From NCBI GenBank assembly GCA_028290125.1, contig JAQGKM010000299.1, positions 1 through 8,709 of the forward strand: a stretch of 8,709 bases of DNA, in the 5' to 3' direction. Positions within the stretch are counted from its first letter, which is position 1. Each line of letters opens with the position of its first letter. Made by a program: the position numbers and the translations under genes. Source of the DNA: Hyphomicrobiales bacterium. GTDB lineage: Bacteria > Pseudomonadota > Alphaproteobacteria > Rhizobiales > Beijerinckiaceae. Below, in pieces: positions 1-5,570 of the stretch. The notes beneath the pieces were generated by a model. That model had not been told where the DNA came from. It did not search any database and saw only the letters and a program-made list of their open reading frames with translations.

Positions 1-650
1 CGCCGCACGGATACGTTCACGTCGGCGCGCAGGCTGCCTTCTTCCATGTTGCCGTCGCACGTGCCGAGGTAGCGCAGGATCGTGCGCAGCTTGGTGACAT
101 AGGCGCGCGCTTCTTCGGCCGAACGGATGTCGGGCTTCGACACGATCTCCATCAGCGCGACGCCGGAGCGGTTGAGGTCGACGAAGCTTTCGGTCGCCGA
201 CTGGTCGTGCATCGACTTGCCGGCGTCCTGCTCGAGATGCAGACGCTCGACGCCAACGACGATCTGCTCGGTCGCGGTGACGTCGACGATGACCTCGCCC
301 TCGCCGACGATCGGGCTCTTGTACTGGCTGATCTGATATCCCTGCGGAAGGTCGGGATAGAAGTAGTTCTTCCGGTCGAACACCGAGCGATGGTTGATCT
401 GCGCCTTGAGGCCGAGACCCGTGCGGATCGCCTGCTTGACGCATTCCTCGTTGATGACCGGCAGCATGCCCGGCATGGCCGCATCGACCAGCGACACGTG
501 GCTGTTGGGTTCACCGCCGAAGGTCGTCGACGCGCCCGAGAAGAGCTTGGAGTTCGACGTCACCTGCGCGTGGATTTCCATGCCGACGACGATTTCCCAA
601 TCGCCTGTCGCGCCCTTGATCAGCTTTGACGGTTTGGCGTGCGTGTTCAT
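1..650 (-). CDS. gatB: Aspartyl/glutamyl-tRNA amidotransferase subunit B, N-terminal part (runs off left edge)
   Basis: GatB is the kinase and tRNA-binding subunit of the GatCAB complex, which converts Glu-tRNA(Gln) to Gln-tRNA(Gln) and/or Asp-tRNA(Asn) to Asn-tRNA(Asn) in the cytoplasm. The frame opens at the ATG at 650-648 and stays open to the window edge, giving 216 complete codons. The family is usually about 480-500 residues, so somewhat under half is present. Recognisable GatB blocks are VGMEIHAQV near residue 23, then FGGEPNSHV, DAAMPGMLPV, DRKNYFYPDLPQGYQISQ and GVERLHLEQDAGKS. The start gives a normal GatB N-terminus, with only a weak GGGAAG ribosome site about 6-8 bases upstream. 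It lies 97 bases after egtD on the same strand, apart from its partners gatC and gatA, which are upstream beyond egtBD. The truncation is caused by the window, not by mutation. Confidence 0.97.
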   Translation of the reverse strand, partial: MNTHAKPSKLIKGATGDWEIVVGMEIHAQVTSNSKLFSGASTTFGGEPNSHVSLVDAAMPGMLPVINEECVKQAIRTGLGLKAQINHRSVFDRKNYFYPDLPQGYQISQYKSPIVGEGEVIVDVTATEQIVVGVERLHLEQDAGKSMHDQSATESFVDLNRSGVALMEIVSKPDIRSAEEARAYVTKLRTILRYLGTCDGNMEEGSLRADVNVSVR

Positions 651-747
651 GGGGCGCTTCCCGGTGTGAGGCTCGCGGCCGAGAGGGCCGCAGATCTGCA
701 CCGGGTTTTAATGGGCCGCAGGCGCCCGAACAAGAGCGACGGAAGCT
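651..747 (-). promoter_or_regulatory. egtD-gatB intergenic spacer with possible weak promoter
   Basis: This 97-base gap holds no gene. Read on the minus strand it contains a weak sigma-70-like pair, TTGTTC then TTAAAA about 16 bases later, each matching the consensus at only 3 of 6 positions. A 6-bp hairpin follows, GCGGCC-ctctc-GGCCGC. The hairpin has no T-run after it, so it does not look like a terminator. If gatB has its own promoter, it should lie here; otherwise gatB depends on read-through from egtBD or gatCA. The promoter call is speculative. Confidence 0.2.
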
Positions 748-1683
748 TTACGCCGCGTCGAGCTGCTGCAGGCTGAACCAGTCGTTGGGGTCGGTCCAGA
801 CGCGCGACACGCGCCAGCCCGCCTGCCCGGCCAGCCGCGCGAAGGCGTCGAGGTCGTATTTGCAGGAGTTCTCGGTGTGGATGCGCTCGCCTTCCGCAAA
901 GCGGAACGTGCGGCCGGCCGCACTCGCCTCCTGCGCCCGCCGGCTGACGAGATGCATCTCGATCCGGCTGTCGGGCGCGTTCCAGACGGCCTCGTGCCGG
1001 AAGCCGCGCAGATCGAAGGTGCCGTCGAGTTCGCGATTGATGCGCACCAGCAGGTTGAGGTTGAAGTCGGCCGTCACGCCGGCTGCATCATTGTAGGCCG
1101 GCAGCAGCACCGACAGCTCCTTGCGGAGATCGACGCCGATGATCAGCGACCCGCCGGCGAGTTGCGCGCGCAGGCCCGCGAGAAGCTCGCGCGCCGCATC
1201 TGGCGCGAAATTGCCGATCGTCGATCCGGGAAAGAAGCCGATACGCGGCGCGTCCGCGAGATCGCGCGGCAGGTCGAGCGGCGCGCTGAAGTCGCCCGTC
1301 ACGGGCAGCACGCGCAGGTTCGGGAAGCGCTTCGCCAGTCGCGCCGCAGCCTCGTCGAGCGCATCGCCCGAGACATCGATGGGCACATAGGCGGCAAGGT
1401 TCTTCATCGCGGCGAGCAGCACTTCGGTCTTGCGGCTCGAGCCCGATCCGAATTCGACCAGCACCGCGCCGCGCGGCGAACGCGCCGCAATATCCTGCGC
1501 CTGCGCCTGCAGCAGGCCGAGCTCGGTGCGGGTCGGGTAATATTCCGGAGCCTCGGTGATCGCCTCGAACAGCTCGCTGCCGCGCGCATCGTAGAAGTAG
1601 CGGCATGGCAGCGACTTGTGCGGAGCAGACAATCCGTCGATCACGGCTTGCGCGAAAACGTCGCGTTCGGTCGTTTCGGTCAT
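748..1683 (-). CDS. egtD: L-histidine N-alpha-methyltransferase (ergothioneine biosynthesis)
   Basis: EgtD uses three S-adenosylmethionine molecules to trimethylate histidine to hercynine, the first step of ergothioneine synthesis, in the cytosol. The protein is 311 residues, close to the usual 310-330. Visible family blocks are SLPCRYFYDARGSELFE (24-40), APEYYPTRTE (45-54, with the conserved tyrosine of the histidine pocket), the SAM-binding loop EFGSGSSRKT (77-86), YVPIDVS (99-105), FFPGSTIGNF (150-159, whose Asn matches the histidine-binding Asn of mycobacterial EgtD) and the C-terminal GERIHTENSCKYD. The ATG at 1683-1681 is chosen because it gives the family N-terminus, has GGAGG four bases upstream, and overlaps the egtB stop as ATGA. 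The open frame continues upstream inside egtB, but that extension is antisense-like noise and is not included. Translational coupling to egtB is likely. Confidence 0.96.
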   Translation of the reverse strand: MTETTERDVFAQAVIDGLSAPHKSLPCRYFYDARGSELFEAITEAPEYYPTRTELGLLQAQAQDIAARSPRGAVLVEFGSGSSRKTEVLLAAMKNLAAYVPIDVSGDALDEAAARLAKRFPNLRVLPVTGDFSAPLDLPRDLADAPRIGFFPGSTIGNFAPDAARELLAGLRAQLAGGSLIIGVDLRKELSVLLPAYNDAAGVTADFNLNLLVRINRELDGTFDLRGFRHEAVWNAPDSRIEMHLVSRRAQEASAAGRTFRFAEGERIHTENSCKYDLDAFARLAGQAGWRVSRVWTDPNDWFSLQQLDAA

Positions 1684-2963
1684 GCGTCCTCCGCAAGGCG
1701 CAGGCCCATGAACTGCCAGCGTTGCCAGGGGTAGAAGAAATTGCGGTAGGTGAGACGGCTGTGGCCCTGCGGCGTAACGCAGGACGAGCCGCGCAGCACC
1801 TGCTGGCTCACCATGAACTTCCCGTTGTACTCGCCGACGGCGCCTTCCGGCGGGCGATAGCCGGGATAGGGCGAGTAGGACGATTGCGTCCACTGCCAGA
1901 CCTCGCCGAACATTTGCGACAGCCCCTCGCCGGTCGCCGCATCGGGTGTGAACAGCCCCGACGCGCGTGCGCCGTTCGGGTTCGCATTCGATTGCGCGGC
2001 CGCATGTTCCCACTCGAATTCGGTCGGCAGACGCTTGCCTGCCCAGCGCGCATAGGCGTCGGCTTCGAAATAGGACACATGCGCGACAGGGGCGGCAGGA
2101 TCGATCTCCTGCACGCCGTGAAGCGTCATTTGCGCGTAACCCTCGTCGGTCTCGTGCCAATAAAGCGGCGCGCGCCAGCCCTCGCCTTGAACGCGCGCCC
2201 AGCCGTCGGCGAGCCAGAGCGTCGCCGTCGTGTAGCCGCCGTCGTCCATGAAGGCGCGCCATTCGCCATTGGTGACGAGACGATTGGCGATGCGGAACGG
2301 ATGCAGCAGCGTGTCGTGACGCGGCGCCTCATTGTCCCAACCGAACCCCTCGCCATCGTGGCCCGCGCGCACGATGCCGCCGTCGAAAGACGTCCATGAG
2401 AGCGGCGTCGCGGCGCCCTGCGGCGCGATCGTCAGCTCACGCCACGCAGGCCGCAGCGGACTCAGCGAAAAGAGCGCGAGAATGTCGGTGAGAAGCAGCT
2501 CCTGGTGCTGCTGTTCATGATGAACGCCAATCTCCAGCAGGCTCGCGACCTGCGGGTCCTCCGACACAGCTTCCGCAAAGATCTGGTGCAGCCCCTGATC
2601 GACATGGGCGCGATAGGCGCGCACCTCATTGGCGGAGGGACGCGTGAGCAGTCCGCGCTGCGGGCGCGGATGACGCGCGCCCTGCGTCTCGTAATAGGAG
2701 TTGAAGCAGAAGTTGAAGCGCGGATCGAAGATCTCGTAGCCGGGCAGATGCGGCTCGAGAATGAAGCGCTCGAAGAACCATGTCGTGTGCGCCAGATGCC
2801 ACTTGGTCGGGCTCGCATCTTCCATCGCCTGCACGCACTGGTCTTCCGCCGACAGCGGCGCGGCCAGCTCCTGCGAATGCGCGCGAGTCAGGAAGAGCTG
2901 CGCTGCAAGGCTCTGGAGGAACTCGGACGCATGCACGCCGCGCCAATCGTCACCCCTCGTCAT
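1680..2963 (-). CDS. egtB: Ergothioneine biosynthesis sulfoxide synthase (iron-dependent)
   Basis: EgtB is a non-haem iron enzyme that uses O2 to join a thiol donor (gamma-glutamylcysteine or cysteine, depending on subtype) to C2 of the hercynine imidazole, giving a sulfoxide. The protein is 427 residues, normal for the family. The N-terminal DinB_2-like domain carries the iron ligands: WHLAHTTWFFE (H59 is the probable first ligand) and HHEQQHQE (148-155; probable ligands H149 and H153). The C-terminal formylglycine-generating-enzyme-like domain shows RLPTEFEWEHA (311-321), QMFGEVWQWT (350-359), GSSCVTP (392-398) and YRNFF before GLRLA. The ATG at 2963-2961 has GGAGG nine bases upstream. A longer frame to 3071 would run through the putative promoter and terminator, so I rejected it. 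No egtA, egtC or egtE is in the window, so the thiol donor and the C-S lyase are not defined here. Confidence 0.96.
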   Translation of the reverse strand: MTRGDDWRGVHASEFLQSLAAQLFLTRAHSQELAAPLSAEDQCVQAMEDASPTKWHLAHTTWFFERFILEPHLPGYEIFDPRFNFCFNSYYETQGARHPRPQRGLLTRPSANEVRAYRAHVDQGLHQIFAEAVSEDPQVASLLEIGVHHEQQHQELLLTDILALFSLSPLRPAWRELTIAPQGAATPLSWTSFDGGIVRAGHDGEGFGWDNEAPRHDTLLHPFRIANRLVTNGEWRAFMDDGGYTTATLWLADGWARVQGEGWRAPLYWHETDEGYAQMTLHGVQEIDPAAPVAHVSYFEADAYARWAGKRLPTEFEWEHAAAQSNANPNGARASGLFTPDAATGEGLSQMFGEVWQWTQSSYSPYPGYRPPEGAVGEYNGKFMVSQQVLRGSSCVTPQGHSRLTYRNFFYPWQRWQFMGLRLAEDA

Positions 2964-2974
2964 GCACGACGTCC

Positions 2975-2997
2975 TCCGGTTAGGCAGACAAACCGGA
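2975..2997 (-). promoter_or_regulatory. Inverted repeat in egtB leader
   Basis: TCCGGTT at 2975-2981 and AACCGGA at 2991-2997 form a perfect 7-bp inverted repeat around a 9-base spacer. On the minus strand the downstream arm runs straight into the ribosome site, because its GGA is the start of GGAGG. The upstream arm covers the -10-like GGTT of the candidate stress promoter. It could be an operator, or a leader hairpin that partly hides the ribosome site if transcription starts far enough upstream. A chance repeat is also possible in GC-rich DNA. Confidence 0.35.
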
Positions 2998-3015
2998 AAA
3001 CGCTGCAAAGGTTCC
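2991..3015 (-). promoter_or_regulatory. Candidate EcfG-type (general stress response) promoter for egtBD
   Basis: On the minus strand there is GGAAC (3015-3011), a 16-base spacer, then GGTT (2994-2991). The alphaproteobacterial EcfG consensus is GGAAC-N16/17-CGTT, so only one of nine positions differs. The extra C after GGAAC, often seen in such promoters, is present too. The -10-like element lies 27 bases before the egtB ATG, a suitable distance for a short leader. The placement directly before an antioxidant pathway fits stress control. The site itself is seen in the sequence; its use by EcfG is inferred. Confidence 0.5.
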
Positions 3016-3038
3016 GGCGCCGCATGGCCCAACGAAAA

Positions 3039-3062
3039 TGGCGCGCCCGGGGGGACGCGCCA
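3039..3062 (-). terminator. Weak intrinsic terminator after gatA
   Basis: TGGCGCG (3039-3045) pairs perfectly with CGCGCCA (3056-3062) around a 10-base loop. Read on the minus strand, the stem is followed within one or two bases by TTTT and then CG. It lies 35 bases past the gatA stop and upstream of the candidate egtB promoter, the right place to separate the two transcripts. The T-run is short, so termination is probably partial. Confidence 0.45.
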
Positions 3063-3096
3063 AGATGTCATGGATGATTTGTGATCGCCCCCGCGG

Positions 3097-4614
3097 TCAC
3101 CACCAGGCCTGCGGCAGTTCGATGCGGCCCGCCGATTGCTCGATGACCTCGGCGATGGAGAACAATGTCTCCTCGTCGAACGGACGCCCGATCAATTGCA
3201 GGCCGAGCGGCAGGCCCGACGCCGAGAGGCCGCCCGGCACGGCGAGACCTGGAAGGCCCGCCATGTTGACCGTCACGGTGAAGACGTCGTTGAGATACAT
3301 TTCGACCGGATCGGCCGAGCCTTTTTCGCCAATGCCGAACGCCGCAGACGGCGTCGCGGGCGTCAGGATCGCGTCGATCCCGGCCTTGTAGGCAGTCTCG
3401 AAGTCGCGCTTGATCAGCGTGCGGATCTTCTGCGCGCGCACATAATAGGCGTCGTAATAGCCGGCCGAGAGCACATAGGTGCCGATCATGATGCGGCGGC
3501 GCACTTCGCGTCCAAAGCCTTCGGCGCGCGTGTTCTCGTACATGGACGAAATGTCCTTGCCGGGCACGCGCAAGCCATATCGCACGCCATCGTAGCGCGC
3601 GAGGTTGGACGAGGCTTCCGCCGGGGCCACGATGTAATAGGCCGGCAGCGCGGTCTTGGTGTAGGGCAGCGAAATGTCGACGATCTCGGCGCCGGCGGCG
3701 CGCAGCCACTCGATGCCCTTCTGCCACAAGGCCTCGATCTCGGCGGGCATGCCGTCGATGCGATATTCCTTCGGAATGCCGATCTTCTTGCCCTTGATCG
3801 AGGCGCCGATCGCGGCCTCGTAATCAGGCACCGGCGTATCGACGCTGGTGGAATCCTTCACGTCATATCCGGCCATCGAGCCCAGCATGATCGCGCAATC
3901 GCGCACGGTGCGGGCGATCGGTCCGGCCTGGTCGAGCGACGAGGCGAAAGCAGCGACGCCCCAGCGCGAACAACGGCCATAGGTCGGCTTGATGCCGACC
4001 GTGCCGGTGAAGGCCGCCGGCTGGCGGATCGAACCGCCGGTGTCGGTCGCCGTGGCGCCAAGGCATAGATGCGCGGCGACCGCAGTGGCCGAACCGCCCG
4101 ACGAACCGCCGGGAACCAGCAGTCCCTTCTTGTCGCCCTTCAGCGCCTCGCGGCCCTGCGCGGCGTCCCAGTTGGCGGGCAGCCACGGCGACGCGACGGG
4201 ACCATAATAAGATGTCTCGTTCGACGAGCCCATGGCGAACTCATCCATGTTGAGCTTGCCGAGCATCACCGCGCCATCACGCCACAACTGGCTCGTGACG
4301 GTGGATTCGTACGGCGGCTTGAAGCCGTCGAGAATGTGCGAACAGGCCTGCATGTGCACGCCTTCCGTCGCATACAGATCCTTGATGCCAAGCGGCAGTC
4401 CTTCGAGCGGACCGGCCTTGCCCGAAGCAATGCGCGCATCCGACGCCTTCGCCATGTCGAGCGCCTTCTCGGGCGTCTCGACGATGTAGGCGTTGAGCGC
4501 GCGGGCCTTCGCCATTGCGGCGAGATGCGCCTGCGTCAGTTCGACGGCGGAGATCTTCTTGCCCTGCACGGCGTCGCGCGCGTCGGCGAGAGTGAGCTTC
4601 GTGATGTCCGACAT
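3097..4614 (-). CDS. gatA: Aspartyl/glutamyl-tRNA amidotransferase subunit A
   Basis: GatA is the glutaminase subunit of GatCAB: it releases ammonia from glutamine and passes it to GatB. The protein is 505 residues, slightly longer than the usual 480-495. The amidase-signature Ser-cisSer-Lys triad is visible: Lys78 in GIKDLYATEG, the cis-Ser in GGSSGGS (169-175, probably S171) and the nucleophile S195 in DTGGSIRQPA. NMDEFAMGSSNE (122-133) is also typical. Between SPW (144) and VPGGSSGG (167) there is an insert of about 22 residues, longer than the few residues found in most bacterial GatA and the likely reason for the extra length. The ATG at 4614-4612 follows the gatC stop by one base (TAA-C-ATG), with AAGGTGG nine bases upstream inside gatC. 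The frame extends further upstream, but that part only shadows gatC. Co-transcription with gatC is nearly certain. Confidence 0.98.
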   Translation of the reverse strand: MSDITKLTLADARDAVQGKKISAVELTQAHLAAMAKARALNAYIVETPEKALDMAKASDARIASGKAGPLEGLPLGIKDLYATEGVHMQACSHILDGFKPPYESTVTSQLWRDGAVMLGKLNMDEFAMGSSNETSYYGPVASPWLPANWDAAQGREALKGDKKGLLVPGGSSGGSATAVAAHLCLGATATDTGGSIRQPAAFTGTVGIKPTYGRCSRWGVAAFASSLDQAGPIARTVRDCAIMLGSMAGYDVKDSTSVDTPVPDYEAAIGASIKGKKIGIPKEYRIDGMPAEIEALWQKGIEWLRAAGAEIVDISLPYTKTALPAYYIVAPAEASSNLARYDGVRYGLRVPGKDISSMYENTRAEGFGREVRRRIMIGTYVLSAGYYDAYYVRAQKIRTLIKRDFETAYKAGIDAILTPATPSAAFGIGEKGSADPVEMYLNDVFTVTVNMAGLPGLAVPGGLSASGLPLGLQLIGRPFDEETLFSIAEVIEQSAGRIELPQAWW

Positions 4615-4615
4615 G

Positions 4616-4903
4616 TTATTCGACCACCTTGGGGACGGTGAAGAAATGATCTTCGGCGCCGGGCGCATTGTGGGTGACGACATCGGCGCCGGCATGATCG
4701 GTGACGACATCGGCGCGCAGCGGCAGGCGCATGGGGATGACCGAGGTCATCGGCTCGACGCCCTCGACGTCGATCGCATTCAGCTCCTCGACGAAAGCGA
4801 GAATGGCGTTCAGCTCCTGCTGGAGATGAGGCGCCTCGTCGTCACGCAGCGCGATGCGCGAGAGATGCGCGATGCGGCGGACGGTGGCCAGGTCGACGGA
4901 CAT
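4616..4903 (-). CDS. gatC: Aspartyl/glutamyl-tRNA amidotransferase subunit C
   Basis: GatC is the small belt subunit that wraps GatA and GatB together and stabilises the amidotransferase. The protein is 95 residues, the normal size. It begins MSVDLATVRRIAHLSRIAL, matching the family's N-terminal helix, continues with LQQELNAILAFVEELNAIDVEG, and carries the conserved EPMTSVIPM and LRADVV blocks before a DHFFTVPKVVE tail. The ATG at 4903-4901 has GGAG five bases upstream. The open frame extends about 110 codons further upstream, but that extension shows no family similarity and crosses the promoter region. gatA follows after one base, so gatC is the first gene of the gatCA transcript. Confidence 0.97.
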   Translation of the reverse strand: MSVDLATVRRIAHLSRIALRDDEAPHLQQELNAILAFVEELNAIDVEGVEPMTSVIPMRLPLRADVVTDHAGADVVTHNAPGAEDHFFTVPKVVE

Positions 4904-4942
4904 GAGCGCTCCGGGCAAAACGGGGTTGAAATACGGTTCCGC

Positions 4943-4972
4943 CCTATAGCACCGGGGCCTTTGCGGAGGCAA
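4943..4972 (-). promoter_or_regulatory. Candidate sigma-70-type promoter for gatCA
   Basis: On the minus strand TTGCCT (4972-4967) is followed after 18 bases by TATAGG (4948-4943). Each hexamer matches four of six consensus positions. The expected transcript start, near 4936, would leave a leader of about 33 bases before the gatC ATG, including its GGAG ribosome site. This suits constitutive expression of an essential gene, but matches of this quality also arise by chance. Confidence 0.4.
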
Positions 4973-4998
4973 ACGGCGTGCGCCTTTTCGTGATGGCG

Positions 4999-5023
4999 GG
5001 ACCCGATTGGTCCGTCGTGCGTT
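4999..5023 (+). promoter_or_regulatory. Candidate EcfG-type promoter for the DUF5872-like gene
   Basis: GGACC (4999-5003), a 16-base spacer and CGTT (5020-5023) match the EcfG consensus GGAAC-N16/17-CGTT at eight of nine positions. The -10-like element is 34 bases before the ATG at 5058. GGACC also forms a 5-bp inverted repeat with GGTCC at 5009-5013. It is the second site of this type in the window, which slightly strengthens each call. EcfG use is inferred. Confidence 0.45.
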
Positions 5024-5057
5024 CAAATCGCCAGACCCCGCAACGAAAGGCGCGATC

Positions 5058-5570
5058 ATGGCTGCGACGGCGAAGAAGACCGACCCGAAACTCTGGGATC
5101 GCGTGAAAGCGAAGGTGACCCGCGGCGCCAAGGGCGGACGTCCGGGCCAATGGTCGGCGCGCAAGGCGCAGATGGCGGTGCAGGAGTACAAGGCCGCAGG
5201 CGGCAAATACGCCGGCCCGAAGACCGCGGACAACCATCTCACGCAGTGGGAACGCGAGGACTGGGGGACGAAATCGGGACGCCGCAGCCTCGAAACCGGC
5301 GAGCGCTATCTGCCCAAGAAAGCGCGCGCCGCGATGACGAACGACGAATACGCAAAGACCACGCGCAAGAAGCGCGCCGATACCGCGAAGGGCAGGCAGG
5401 TCTCTCGCCAGCCCGCGAAGCAGGCGCGCAAGACCACTGCCGCACGCCGCGCGACCGGCACGAAACAGACCCGCGCCGATCTCTACAAGGCCGCGCAGCA
5501 CGGGCAGATTCCGGGCCGCTCGCGCATGACGCGCGATGAGCTCGAACGCGCGCTGCGCCGCAAGCGCTAG
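5058..5570 (+). CDS. Basic DUF5872-like protein with C-terminal Rho_N/SAP-like motif
   Basis: This is a 170-residue, strongly basic protein of unknown function. Residues 9-117 carry a conserved-looking core: DPKLWDRVKAKVTRG, GGRPGQWSARKAQMAVQEYK (27-45), LTQWEREDWGTKSGR (61-75), GERYLPKKA (81-89) and DEYAKTTRKKRADTAKG (96-112). I recognise this as the DUF5872 type, which I recall from bacteria and large DNA viruses. A Lys/Arg/Ala-rich linker (about 118-136) leads to TRADLYKAAQHGQIPGRSRM and then DELERAL. This looks like a helix-extension-helix unit of the Rho_N/SAP kind, which binds nucleic acid in other proteins. No signal peptide or membrane segment is seen. The ATG at 5058 has AAAGG seven bases upstream; a TTG at 5007 would add 17 unlikely residues and overlap the candidate stress promoter. 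I infer a DNA- or RNA-associated, possibly stress-related role, unproven. Confidence 0.85.
   Translation: MAATAKKTDPKLWDRVKAKVTRGAKGGRPGQWSARKAQMAVQEYKAAGGKYAGPKTADNHLTQWEREDWGTKSGRRSLETGERYLPKKARAAMTNDEYAKTTRKKRADTAKGRQVSRQPAKQARKTTAARRATGTKQTRADLYKAAQHGQIPGRSRMTRDELERALRRKR

Noticed and set aside
670..720. GCGGCC/GGCCGC hairpin between egtD and gatB as a terminator
   Set aside because: No T-run follows on either strand, and a terminator here would cut off gatB.
877..1734. 285-codon plus-strand frame opposite egtD, and similar long plus-strand frames opposite egtB and gatA
   Set aside because: They are complements of clearly recognised genes, with shadow-type composition and no motifs.
1684..2262. 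Open frame extending egtD upstream into a 504-codon protein
   Set aside because: The extension lies in a second frame over egtB, is Arg/Ala-rich without family similarity, and the EgtD N-terminus with a ribosome site begins at 1683.
2964..3071. Upstream start for egtB adding 36 residues
   Set aside because: It crosses the candidate promoter, inverted repeat and terminator; the start at 2963 has GGAGG at good spacing and gives a normal family length.
4903..4940. GGAAC followed by CGTT on the minus strand before gatC
   Set aside because: The spacer is only 13 bases, outside the 16-17 range for EcfG sites, and it lies too close to the start codon.
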